Shown here: positions 5,172-13,139 of the stretch, one piece after another
How positions within the stretch are numbered: position 1 is the first letter of the stretch
Layout: each line of letters begins with the position of its first letter
Assembly (NCBI GenBank): GCA_044508495.1
Contig: JBIQHP010000039.1
Location: 1-18,815 of the forward strand
Origin: Terrimesophilobacter sp044508495
GTDB taxonomy: Bacteria; Actinomycetota; Actinomycetes; Actinomycetales; Microbacteriaceae
Direction of reading: 5' to 3'
Length of the DNA stretch: 18,815 bases
The notes under the pieces: generated by a model
Database searches by the model: none
What the model was told of the DNA's origin: nothing
What the model saw: the letters and a program-made list of their open reading frames with translations, nothing else
Position numbers and translations under genes: made by a program

Positions 5172-6847
5172 CGCAGGACGATGGCCGACCTCTGGGGATG
5201 ATCCCCAGGGGCCAGCGACTGGCTCGTGACGGTGTTGCCCGAGCAGCCCTCGTCGGGCACGATCGAGATGCTGAGCCCAAGCGGCGAGAGCTGGCGATTG
5301 GCGTCGACGACGGTGAGGCCGGTGACCTTCGGAACCGTCACGAGACCATCGGAGACGAGCAGGTCGACTGTCGTTCCCTGGCGGACCGAGATGCCGCCGT
5401 CGGGGCTCGAGCCCATCACGACCCCCGCCGCCAGGGTCGGGGAGTGCTCGCTCCTCGATTGACCGTAGACGAGCCCGGCCTCCTTGAGTGCCTGGATCGC
5501 GGCCTCTTCGGTCATGTTGGCGACGATGGGAATGGAGACGACGCTGCGCCCCGACGACACCCACACCTTGACCGGGTACTCCTTGGCGACGTTGGTCCCG
5601 ACCTCCGGGTCCACCCGCGTGATGAACCCTTCCGGCACCGAGTCGCTCGGCTCGCTGAGTCGCGAGGGGACGAGTCCGGCATCCGTCAGCTTCTGCGCCC
5701 CGCTCTCGTAGCTCATGCCGACGATGTCCGGCACGTCGACCGAGAGGTTGGCGCCGATGTTGGTGGGCTGGAGGTTGAGCACCCAGAACAGGACTCCGAC
5801 GAGGATGACGGCCATGATCGTGATCCCGGCCCAGATCCACGCGACGGGTGGGCGCGACTGGGTTCTCACGACGCGATCGTCTGCGGAGTTCGAGAGCTGG
5901 CGCATCGTCGCCTCGGAGCCCGCCCGGGCGCTCGGATTGACACCGAACAGGGTCGCGTTGAAGTCGTCCTTGACGACCTTCCGCACCGGCAGCTCGCCGG
6001 CCGCTGCGGCCTCGAGGTCGGTACGGAACTCGGCCGCGGACTGATAGCGCTCGAACTTGTCCTTGGCGAGAGCGTGCAGCACGACGGCGTCGAGGGCGGG
6101 CGAGACCTTCGGGTTGAGGGAGCTCGGCTTCGCCGGGCTCTCGCTGATGTGCTGATAGGCGACCGCGGCGGGCCGGTCGCCGTGGAACGGCGGCTTGCCG
6201 GTGAGCAGCTCGAAGAGCACGACGCCCGTCGAGTACAGGTCGGTGCGCGCGTCGACCGTCTCCCCGCGGGCCTGCTCGGGTGAGAAGTACTGCGCCGTGC
6301 CGAGCACCGCGCTCGTGTCGGCGACGGTCGCCGAGTTGTCGGAGACCGCGCGGGCGATCCCGAAGTCCATGACCTTGACCTGGCCGGTCTGGGTCACCAT
6401 GACGTTGCCGGGCTTGATGTCGCGGTGCACGAGAAGCGCGCGATGGCTGTACTCGAGCGCGGTGAGCACCTGGCCCACGATACGGGCGGCCTCCTTCGGC
6501 TCGAGCGGGCCGTCCGCGATGATGTCCTTGAGCATCCGCCCGTCGACGTACTCCATGACGATGAAGGGGAGCTGCGTCTCGAAGCCGTGGGCGTCTCGGA
6601 CGGTCTCCTCGCCCGCGTCGAAGACGCGCACGATCGTCGGATGCGCCATCCTCGCCGCCTTCTGCGCCTCCTCCCGGAACAGCAGGCGGAACTTGGGGTC
6701 GTTCGCGAGAGCGGGGCGCAGGAGCTTGATCGCCACCTTGCGACCGAGGCGGGTATCGGTTCCGACGTGGACGTCCGCCATTCCGCCGTGACCGAGAAGG
6801 GCGCCGATCTGGTACCTGCCGGCGAGCGAGCGAGGACCTTCAGTCAC
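5153..6847 (-). CDS. pknB: Ser/Thr protein kinase PknB with three PASTA domains
   Basis: This 564-residue receptor-type Hanks kinase is expected to phosphorylate cell-wall and division proteins and to sense muropeptides or lipid II through PASTA domains. Kinase domain about 11-275: G-loop LGHGGMADV (18-26), K41, E60, HRDIKPGN with D143, DFG with D161, and activation-loop threonines T174 and T178 placed like the M. tuberculosis PknB autophosphorylation sites. The juxtamembrane region runs to about 335, then a transmembrane helix (about 337-358) and three PASTA repeats (about 369-434, 436-502, 503-563). The last repeat has C535 and C561, a possible disulfide. M. tuberculosis PknB has four repeats. 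I chose GTG at 6847, preceded by GGGAG about 8 nt upstream, over a TTG at 6874 without such a site. Confidence 0.96.
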   Translation of the reverse strand: MTEGPRSLAGRYQIGALLGHGGMADVHVGTDTRLGRKVAIKLLRPALANDPKFRLLFREEAQKAARMAHPTIVRVFDAGEETVRDAHGFETQLPFIVMEYVDGRMLKDIIADGPLEPKEAARIVGQVLTALEYSHRALLVHRDIKPGNVMVTQTGQVKVMDFGIARAVSDNSATVADTSAVLGTAQYFSPEQARGETVDARTDLYSTGVVLFELLTGKPPFHGDRPAAVAYQHISESPAKPSSLNPKVSPALDAVVLHALAKDKFERYQSAAEFRTDLEAAAAGELPVRKVVKDDFNATLFGVNPSARAGSEATMRQLSNSADDRVVRTQSRPPVAWIWAGITIMAVILVGVLFWVLNLQPTNIGANLSVDVPDIVGMSYESGAQKLTDAGLVPSRLSEPSDSVPEGFITRVDPEVGTNVAKEYPVKVWVSSGRSVVSIPIVANMTEEAAIQALKEAGLVYGQSRSEHSPTLAAGVVMGSSPDGGISVRQGTTVDLLVSDGLVTVPKVTGLTVVDANRQLSPLGLSISIVPDEGCSGNTVTSQSLAPGDHPQRSAIVLRYCSGA

Positions 6848-6883
6848 GTGTGATTCTCCCGGGTGCGAGGGCAATTCCTTGCA

Positions 6884-6889
6884 AGTGTA
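6884..6889 (-). promoter_or_regulatory. Candidate internal -10 box upstream of pknB
   Basis: The 60-bp space between pknA and pknB is the only sizeable gap in the otherwise overlapping operon. On the minus strand it contains TACACT, a TANNNT match, 36 nt before the GTG start of pknB. No -35 box is clear. It may give pknB extra transcription independent of the upstream genes; this is inference. Confidence 0.3.
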
Positions 6890-6907
6890 CCCGCTCGCCG
6901 CGGGCGC

Positions 6908-8542
6908 TCACGGGACGGTCAGGATGAGGACATCCGACTGCGGAGAGACCGTTCCCGAGCAGGATGCGGTGTAGGTCACCCTCGTGTCGCCCGGGTCGGC
7001 CCGCAGCGTGATGCTGGCCGAGGTGGTTCCCGCGGGAACGGGGTTCGGACCGGTGACGGTGCCGTTCTCGATCTGGATGCTGTAGGAGTCCAGCGTCGTG
7101 CTCCCCGGGCAGCCGTAGGAGGCCCAGCTGATGGTCACGACGTCCCCGGGGCCGTAGGGCCCTCCCGGGCTCGGAGTCAGTGCACCGGGCTTGCTCGGCG
7201 CGGGAATGGGGGCGTAGATCTTGACGTTGATCGTCGTTCCCTTGGCCACGTTGCCGGCGGGACTGATCCCGTAGACCCGGCCTTCGTCGGCCTTGGTCGG
7301 GGCGATCGTGCCCTCGGTCACGCTGTAGGAGAGCTCGAGCTTGTCGAGGGCGGCCTCGACCTGATCCTGGGTCATCCCGGCGAAGTCCGAGAGCTTGATG
7401 TTGACGAGATCGTCGGTGGGACTGGTCGAGACCGTCGGCTCCTGCGAGTGGGAGTTGGACGAGGGCGTCGTCGGAGGTCCGGTTCCGTCGTTGGGCTGGG
7501 TGAGCAGGGCGATGACGGCGCCGACGAGAACGACGAGCAGGATCGCGATGAGGGCGATGAGCGGCCAGGTCCAGGGATTCCGGCGCTTGGTCTCCACCGC
7601 CACGGCGGAGTCGCCGTACTCGTTCATCGAGGGCAGCACGCGGGTCGCCGAGGTGTCGCCGAATGCCGTGCCGAGCGAGGAGTCCCCGAGAACGCCGGGG
7701 ACCGCGACCGCTGCGGCCGTGACGTCCCCACGGCGCAGCGCCTGCGCGGCGCGTGCGAGGTGCGCGGCGGAAGCGGGGCGATCGGACGGGTTCTTCGCGA
7801 TGCAGGCGTAGACCAGGTTGCGGACTGGCTCCGAGACCGTGACCGGCAGGTCGGGCGGGGTCTCGTTGATCTGGGCCATCGCGATCGCCACCTGCGATTC
7901 CCCGGTGAACGGCCGGCGGCCGGCGAGGGCCTCATAGGCGACGATGCCGAGCGAGTAGATGTCGGTCGTCGGCGAGGCCGGATGCCCGCTCGCCTGCTCG
8001 GGCGAGAGGTACTGCACCGTGCCCATGACCTGGCCGGTCGCGGTGAGCGGCACCTGGTCGGCGATGCGGGCGATGCCGAAGTCGGTGATCTTGACCCGCC
8101 CATCCGGGGTGATGAGCAGGTTCCCCGGCTTGATGTCGCGATGCACGAGCCCCGCGGCATGCGCGGCGTGCAGCGCCGAGGCGGTCTGGGCGACGATGTC
8201 GAGCACGCGGTCGGTCGCGAGGACCCGCTCGCGTTCGAGGATGGTCGAGAGGGCCTCGCCGGGGACGAGCTCCATGACGAGGTAGGCGCTCCCCTCCTCC
8301 TCGCCGTAGTCGAAGACGTTCGCGATGCCCTCGTGGTTCACGAGGGCGGCGTGCCGGGCCTCGGCGCGGAACCGTTCGAGGAAGCCGGGGTCACCGAGGT
8401 ACTCGTCCTTGAGGATCTTGATCGCCACGGTGCGGCCGATCACGAGGTCGGTCGCCTGCCAGACCTCGCCCATGCCGCCGATCGCGATGCGGTTGGAGAG
8501 CTGGTATCGCCCCCCGAAAGTGAGGCCGCTCGTGGGTCTCAT
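6908..8542 (-). CDS. pknA: Ser/Thr protein kinase PknA with PASTA and Ig-like extracytoplasmic domains
   Basis: This 544-residue Hanks-type kinase is the partner of PknB in control of growth and septation. Kinase domain about 13-270: G-loop IAIGGMGEV (19-27), K42, HRDIKPGN with D136, DFG with D154, GTVQYLSPEQ (174-183). A linker leads to a transmembrane helix (about 325-347) and a Pro/Ser/Thr-rich stalk (350-378). One PASTA-like repeat follows (about 380-443: DFAGMTQDQVEAALDKLELSYSV), then a Pro-rich spacer and a beta-rich, Ig-like module (about 455-544) with C478 and C528. M. tuberculosis PknA lacks PASTA domains, so the outer part is the notable difference. The ATG at 8542 overlaps the pbpA stop by 4 bp (ATGA). 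Confidence 0.95.
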   Translation of the reverse strand: MRPTSGLTFGGRYQLSNRIAIGGMGEVWQATDLVIGRTVAIKILKDEYLGDPGFLERFRAEARHAALVNHEGIANVFDYGEEEGSAYLVMELVPGEALSTILERERVLATDRVLDIVAQTASALHAAHAAGLVHRDIKPGNLLITPDGRVKITDFGIARIADQVPLTATGQVMGTVQYLSPEQASGHPASPTTDIYSLGIVAYEALAGRRPFTGESQVAIAMAQINETPPDLPVTVSEPVRNLVYACIAKNPSDRPASAAHLARAAQALRRGDVTAAAVAVPGVLGDSSLGTAFGDTSATRVLPSMNEYGDSAVAVETKRRNPWTWPLIALIAILLVVLVGAVIALLTQPNDGTGPPTTPSSNSHSQEPTVSTSPTDDLVNIKLSDFAGMTQDQVEAALDKLELSYSVTEGTIAPTKADEGRVYGISPAGNVAKGTTINVKIYAPIPAPSKPGALTPSPGGPYGPGDVVTISWASYGCPGSTTLDSYSIQIENGTVTGPNPVPAGTTSASITLRADPGDTRVTYTASCSGTVSPQSDVLILTVP

Positions 8543-9978
8543 TTGTTCAGCACCGCCTCTATGACTTTCCTCGCGATTGGTGCTGCGACGGCGTTGCCGA
8601 AGCTGGTTCCGTTCTCGACAACGACTGCAACGGCAATCTGTGGGTCGCCCGCGGGGGCGAAACCGGTGAACCAGAGGGTCAAGGGACGGCCCTCGCCGTT
8701 CTGTGCTGTCCCGGTCTTGCCTGCAACGTCGACTCCACTTATTCTGCCATTGCTCGCGGCTCCGTTGGCGACGTTCTCGACCATGAGCTGAGTGAGTGTC
8801 GCACTCGTCTGCGCGCTGATCGGGGTGCTGAAGACATCCTGCTGGAACGGCTGGATGATCGTGAGGTCGGGCGCGATGATCGAGTGGATGAGGGTCGGCT
8901 GCATGACGACCCCGCCGTTCGCGATGCCCGCGGAGACCATGGCGATCTGCAGCGGGGTCACCCGCACATTCGCCTGCCCGAAGGACGAGAGCATGAGCTG
9001 GGGAGCGTCCAGGGATGACGGGATCGAGCTCGCCGTGACCGACATGGGGACCTCCATGCCGGTGCCGAAGCCGTACAGCGTCGCGTACTGTCGCAGGACG
9101 TCCTGCCCGAGCGCGGCGCCGAGCTCGGCGAACGGGATGTTGCAGCTGAGCCGCAGGGCGTCGGCGATGCTCACCGTCTCGCCCGGGCCGCAGGGGCCGC
9201 CCCCGGAGTTGTTGATGAAGGATTCGCTGAGCGGCAGCTGCAGCGTCGGCGGATTCGGGAAGGTGCTCTCCGGGAGGAACCTCCCGCTGTCGATAGCGGC
9301 GGAGGCGACGATGAGCTTGAAGACCGACCCCGGGGGGTAGAGGTCGCCCGCGATGGCCCGGTTGATGAGCGGATCGGTCGGGTCGGCCAGGAGCTCGTCA
9401 TAGGTGGAGATGACCGCGGACGTGTCGTGACCGGCAAGGCGGTTCGGGTCGTAAGAGGGTTTGGAGACCATGGCGAGGATCGCCCCGGTCCTCGGATCGA
9501 GTGCGACGACGGCCCCGATGTTGTCGCCGAGGGCATCCCAGGCCGCCTGTTGCGCGACGGGGTCGATCGTGAGCTCGACGGCGGCGCCCTTCGGGGTCTG
9601 GCCGGTGAGGATCGCGTTGACCTGGGCGAGGAACTGGTCGTTCGCGCTGCCGCTCAGATAGTCGTTGAGCGAGCCCTCGATCCCCGTCGTGCCCTGGTTG
9701 AGTGTGAAGTAGCCGGTGACGGCCGCGTAGAGCTCCGGGTTCGTGTATACCCGCTGGAACTTGTACTGGTCGTCGACGGGAGTCGACTCGGCGATCGGCT
9801 GCCCGGCGACGAGGATGGGGCCACGCTCGGCGGAGTAGCTGTCGTACAGGGTTCTGACGTTGCGGCCGTCGGCCCGCAGGTTGTCGACCTGGAGAACCGT
9901 GATGGTGGTCGTCGAGCAGAGCAGGGCGACGAACATCACGAGGATGGCCGCGCTCACGCGCTTCAACTCCTTGTTCAC
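8539..9978 (-). CDS. pbpA: Class B penicillin-binding protein PbpA (peptidoglycan transpeptidase)
   Basis: The 479-residue protein has a short cytoplasmic N-terminus, one membrane anchor (about 9-31), a pedestal domain and a C-terminal transpeptidase domain. Active-site motifs are all present: S218-x-x-K221 in PPGSVFKL, S278-C-N280 in LSCNI, and K421-T-G in AGKTGTAQ. It cross-links peptidoglycan, here presumably paired with the SEDS protein encoded directly upstream. The size and SEDS-PbpA-kinase context match M. tuberculosis pbpA (Rv0016c), implicated in septum formation and in kinase-dependent localisation. GTG at 9978 overlaps the rodA stop by 4 bp (GTGA); an AAGGAG just inside the gene does not support another start. 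Confidence 0.96.
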   Translation of the reverse strand: MNKELKRVSAAILVMFVALLCSTTTITVLQVDNLRADGRNVRTLYDSYSAERGPILVAGQPIAESTPVDDQYKFQRVYTNPELYAAVTGYFTLNQGTTGIEGSLNDYLSGSANDQFLAQVNAILTGQTPKGAAVELTIDPVAQQAAWDALGDNIGAVVALDPRTGAILAMVSKPSYDPNRLAGHDTSAVISTYDELLADPTDPLINRAIAGDLYPPGSVFKLIVASAAIDSGRFLPESTFPNPPTLQLPLSESFINNSGGGPCGPGETVSIADALRLSCNIPFAELGAALGQDVLRQYATLYGFGTGMEVPMSVTASSIPSSLDAPQLMLSSFGQANVRVTPLQIAMVSAGIANGGVVMQPTLIHSIIAPDLTIIQPFQQDVFSTPISAQTSATLTQLMVENVANGAASNGRISGVDVAGKTGTAQNGEGRPLTLWFTGFAPAGDPQIAVAVVVENGTSFGNAVAAPIARKVIEAVLNK

Positions 9979-11390
9979 GGGCTCACCACCAGCCTCGGCT
10001 GGTGCCGGACGGTGTCGGAGAGCCGCAGGAGCAGGGCGACGATGATCCAGTTCGCCACGAGCGACGAGCCTCCCGCCGCGAGGAACGGGGTGGTGAGCCC
10101 GGTGAGCGGGATGACCCTCGTGACGCCGCCGACGACGATGAAGATCTGCAGTGCGATGACGAAGGAGACGCCGACGCCGAGCAGCCGGCCGAAGTCATCC
10201 TGCCCCGCGAAGCCGATGCGCATACCCCGGGAGACGAGCATGAGGTAGAGCGCGAAGATCGCGAACAGTCCGGCGAGCCCGAGCTCCTCGCCGAGGCTCG
10301 CGATGATGTAGTCGCTCTCGGCGAGCGGGACGATCTGCGGGCGGCCCTCGCCGAGCCCGGTGCCGATGAGTCCTCCGTGCGCGAGCCCGAACAATCCCTG
10401 GACGAGCTGGTAGCTCCCGCCCTGCTCGTCGTAGATCTCCGGGTTGAAGGCGTCGAGCCATCCGTGGAAGCGCGCGGCCACGTAGCTGAAGAGCTGGCTG
10501 GCGATGATGGCGCCGCCGACGAAGAGGAGCAGTCCGAGCGCGATCCAGCTCAGGCGCCCGGTCGCCACGTAGATCATGACGAGGAAGAGGCCGAAGTAGA
10601 GGAGGGAGGTGCCGAGGTCGCGCTGGACGATGAGGACGGCCATCGCCGCCGCCCAGATGATGAGGATCGGCCCGAGGTCGCGCGCGCGGGGGAAGCGCAT
10701 CCCGAGGAACTTCCTGCCGACCATCGAGAGGCTGTCCCTCGCCTCGACGAGATAGCCGGCGAAGAACACCGCGAGGGCGATCTTCGCGAGCTCGCCCGGC
10801 TGGAAGGAGAAGATGCCGAGGCGGATCCAGAGCCGTGCGCCGAACTGCTCGTAGCCGATGAGCGGCAGCATCGGCAGGAGGAGGAGCACGATGCCGGTGA
10901 ACATCGCGATGTAGCGGTAGCGCTGCAGCACGCGGTGGTTGCGGATGAGCACGACCACGCCGAGCGCGATGACCATGGCGATCGCCGTCCAGGCGATCTG
11001 GCGGATGCCGTCCGCCTCCCAGCCGGTGCTCCTGGCGGCGATGTCGAGCCGGTAGATCTCGGCGATCCCGAGTCCGTTGAGGAGCGTCGCGATGGGGAGG
11101 ATGAACGGATCGGCCTGCGGCGCGACGAAGCGCAGCGCGATGTGCAGGCCGACGGCGAGCACGGCGAGCCCGCCGCCGAGCCAGATGATCTCGGTCTGGA
11201 TCTCGCCGATCGCTCCGAGCTGCACGAGGACGACGGCCGCACCGTTGAGCAGGCACGCGAACAGGAGCAGGACGAGTTCGAGATTGCGCAGCTTCGCCGG
11301 CATGTGGAGCCGGAGCCTCATCGGGCCCGTGCCCGAGCGGCCGGACCCGGAGGGTGGGGCCGTAGCGACTTCCCGGGTCATGTCAGCCAT
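9975..11390 (-). CDS. rodA: SEDS family peptidoglycan glycosyltransferase RodA/FtsW
   Basis: The 471-residue polytopic protein belongs to the SEDS family, which polymerises lipid II into glycan strands. A cytoplasmic N-terminus of about 36 residues precedes multiple transmembrane helices. Family signatures: GARLWIRLGIFSFQPGELAKI (184-204), QRDLGTS (256-262) with the putative catalytic D258, GLIGTGLGEGRPQIVPLAESDYI, ASLGEELG, and PLTGLTTPFLAAGGSS near the end. It is followed by its class B PBP partner, the usual SEDS-bPBP pairing. I start it at ATG 11390, which overlaps the pstP stop by 8 bp; ATG 11381, three codons in, is equally possible, since neither has a strong ribosome-binding site. In M. 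tuberculosis the counterpart is rodA (Rv0017c). Confidence 0.94.
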   Translation of the reverse strand: MADMTREVATAPPSGSGRSGTGPMRLRLHMPAKLRNLELVLLLFACLLNGAAVVLVQLGAIGEIQTEIIWLGGGLAVLAVGLHIALRFVAPQADPFILPIATLLNGLGIAEIYRLDIAARSTGWEADGIRQIAWTAIAMVIALGVVVLIRNHRVLQRYRYIAMFTGIVLLLLPMLPLIGYEQFGARLWIRLGIFSFQPGELAKIALAVFFAGYLVEARDSLSMVGRKFLGMRFPRARDLGPILIIWAAAMAVLIVQRDLGTSLLYFGLFLVMIYVATGRLSWIALGLLLFVGGAIIASQLFSYVAARFHGWLDAFNPEIYDEQGGSYQLVQGLFGLAHGGLIGTGLGEGRPQIVPLAESDYIIASLGEELGLAGLFAIFALYLMLVSRGMRIGFAGQDDFGRLLGVGVSFVIALQIFIVVGGVTRVIPLTGLTTPFLAAGGSSLVANWIIVALLLRLSDTVRHQPRLVVSP

Positions 11391-12627
11391 CGGCCACGGA
11401 CGCCAATCGCTCGATGATCGCGCGCGCGTCGTCGAGATCCCTGGCGCTGATGGTGTCCTCGACGGTCGATCGGGTGTACGGCGTGAGCTTCTCGAGCTTG
11501 ATGCTCGTCTGCTGGTAGACGCTGTGCAGCGAGATCGGCCCGAGGTCCTGCTGCACACCCTGGAAGATCGCGACCGTCTCGCCGTTGACCCCGACGTAGT
11601 AATGGGTCTGAGTCCAGCGATAGGCGAAGAGCAGCGCGACGACGATCGCGGCGATGATGAGCACGACGCCGACGAGCCAGGTGATCCGTCGACGGAGGGC
11701 GCGGCGCTTGTCCTCGAGGATGAGCTCGTCGAGATACTCCTCCGACTCCGGCTCGAAGTGGCTGTCCTCGTGCTGGGTGGACTTGAGCGGATGCAGGAGG
11801 AGCGTCGGCAGGCGGAGTGCGCGCCTCGCGCTGTCGGCCTCGTAGGTGAGGGGGAGGGCGGCCGAGCCGACGATGAGCGGAGGGCTGGACGACGACTCCG
11901 GGCCGTCGCCGACGTCCACGACGACGACGGTCACGTTGTCCGGCGCGCCCTGGTCGAGGCTCTCCCTCACGAGACGGTTGGTGGCATCCTTCGTCCCGGC
12001 GAAGTTCTTGAGCACGGCGGCGATCTTGTCGTTGGAGACGTAGCTGCTCAGGCCGTCGGAGCAGATGAGCCAGCGGTCTCCCGGGCGGGTGTCGAGGACG
12101 GTCGTGTCGATCTCCGGGGAGGAGTCGACGTCGCCGAGCACGCGCATGAGCACCGAGCGCCGGGGATGGACTGCGGCCTCCTCCTGGGTGATGCGACCGC
12201 TGTCGACGAGGCGCTGCACGAAGGTGTGGTCGGCGCTCACCTGTTCGAGGATGCCGTCCCGGTAGAGGTAGATCCGGGAGTCTCCGATGTGGGCGAGCGC
12301 CATCTGGTCGCCGACGCGCAGGAGCGCGCTGACCGTCGTCCCCATGCCGGTGAGCTCCGCGTGGTCGAAGACCGTCTCGGCGAGCATGGTGTTGGCGGCA
12401 AGGAGGGCCGATTGCAGGGCGAACTCGGCGTCCTGGGCCGAGGCGTAGGTCGTATCCGCCTCGACGATCCGCTTGAGGGCGATCGCGGAGGCGACGTCGC
12501 CCCCCGCGTGGCCGCCCATGCCGTCGGCCACGAGGAAGAGGTGCCGGCCCGCATATCCGGAGTCCTGGTTGTTCGCCCGGATCTTCCCGACGTGGGAGAC
12601 GGCGGCGCTCTTGCCCGAGATGGCCAT
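11383..12627 (-). CDS. pstP: PP2C-family Ser/Thr phosphatase PstP
   Basis: The 414-residue protein dephosphorylates PknA/PknB and their targets. The PPM domain spans about 5-240, with R17-x-x-N20-Q-D22, DGMGG containing D35, GDSR (115-118), SDG with D191 and DNVT with D230 as metal-binding and core residues. A juxtamembrane stretch (241-312), one transmembrane helix (about 315-336) and a short outer domain of about 77 residues follow. M. tuberculosis PstP has a much longer outer domain, so this one is compact. The ATG at 12627 lies 5 bp after the fhaB stop; the frame continues upstream to 12774 but that part overlaps fhaB and does not resemble the family. Confidence 0.95.
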   Translation of the reverse strand: MAISGKSAAVSHVGKIRANNQDSGYAGRHLFLVADGMGGHAGGDVASAIALKRIVEADTTYASAQDAEFALQSALLAANTMLAETVFDHAELTGMGTTVSALLRVGDQMALAHIGDSRIYLYRDGILEQVSADHTFVQRLVDSGRITQEEAAVHPRRSVLMRVLGDVDSSPEIDTTVLDTRPGDRWLICSDGLSSYVSNDKIAAVLKNFAGTKDATNRLVRESLDQGAPDNVTVVVVDVGDGPESSSSPPLIVGSAALPLTYEADSARRALRLPTLLLHPLKSTQHEDSHFEPESEEYLDELILEDKRRALRRRITWLVGVVLIIAAIVVALLFAYRWTQTHYYVGVNGETVAIFQGVQQDLGPISLHSVYQQTSIKLEKLTPYTRSTVEDTISARDLDDARAIIERLASVADG

Positions 12628-12632
12628 CCGGG

Positions 12633-13139
12633 TTACCGCCGAAGTTCGAAACTCGTCGTGCCGATCCTGACCGGGGTATTGAGCGGCACCGGCGTCGGCA
12701 CCGTCACCCGGGTGCCGTCGAGGAACGTGCCGTTCGTCGAGTCGAGGTCCTGGATGACCCACTCCTCCCCCCACAGCATGAGCCGGGCGTGGTGCGTCGA
12801 GGTGTAGTCGTCACGGATGATGAGTCCGCTCTCGCCGGACCGGCCGATCGTGAGCGGCTCAGGGGACAGCTCGAGCTCGAGTCCTTCCTTCGCGCCCGAG
12901 GTGATGACGAGCCGCTTCGCGGTCGAGACGGTCGCGGGCTTCCGCGACGCGGATCCTCCCACGGTGCGCGGGGAGGCCGGGGCGGATGCGGGGAACGGCG
13001 ATGCGGCCGCCTCGGTCGGCATCCGCCGGACCCGCTGGCCGAACAGATCGGTGCGCAGGGCGTAGACGACCGCGAAGACGAACACCCAGAGCAGCAGCAG
13101 GAAGCCGAACCTCAGGACGAGGAGGGTGAGTTCGCTCAC
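12633..13139 (-). CDS. fhaB: Membrane-anchored FHA-domain protein FhaB (FipA)
   Basis: The 168-residue protein has an N-terminal transmembrane helix (about 5-27), a Pro/Ala/Ser linker and a C-terminal FHA domain (about 75-167) that binds phosphothreonine peptides. FHA landmarks: IGR (98-100), STHH (114-117) and DLDSTNGTFLDG (131-142). The layout and size equal FhaB/FipA of M. tuberculosis (Rv0019c, about 155 residues), which binds phosphorylated FtsZ/FtsQ-related partners downstream of PknA. Translation starts at GTG 13139, in a 4-bp overlap with the fhaA stop (GTGA), and the gene ends 5 bp before pstP. The linker (about 41-73) carries several Ser and Thr that could be phosphorylated. Confidence 0.95.
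   Translation of the reverse strand: MSELTLLVLRFGFLLLLWVFVFAVVYALRTDLFGQRVRRMPTEAAASPFPASAPASPRTVGGSASRKPATVSTAKRLVITSGAKEGLELELSPEPLTIGRSGESGLIIRDDYTSTHHARLMLWGEEWVIQDLDSTNGTFLDGTRVTVPTPVPLNTPVRIGTTSFELRR

Noticed and set aside
3369..5840. 823-codon open frame on the minus strand
   Set aside because: It runs antisense across the sortase, small protein and trpG, and through the wrong frame of crgA and pknB. The product is low-complexity Arg/Asp/Gly/His-rich with no domain, a typical high-GC shadow.
6863..8791. 642-codon open frame on the plus strand
   Set aside because: Antisense of pknA, whose kinase motifs are clear. The translated product is Arg/Gly/Asp/Val repeats without a fold.
11391..11558. 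N-terminal extension of rodA
   Set aside because: It overlaps pstP in another frame and is Arg/Ser-rich; the start at 11390 or 11381 fits the overlap pattern of the operon.
12628..12774. N-terminal extension of pstP
   Set aside because: It lies within fhaB coding sequence and does not resemble PP2C phosphatases, which begin at MAISGKSAAVSHVGKIRANNQD.
10002..12807. Two long plus-strand open frames (10002-11417 and 11077-12807)
   Set aside because: They mirror rodA and pstP, have strongly biased acidic/basic composition and no recognisable motif.
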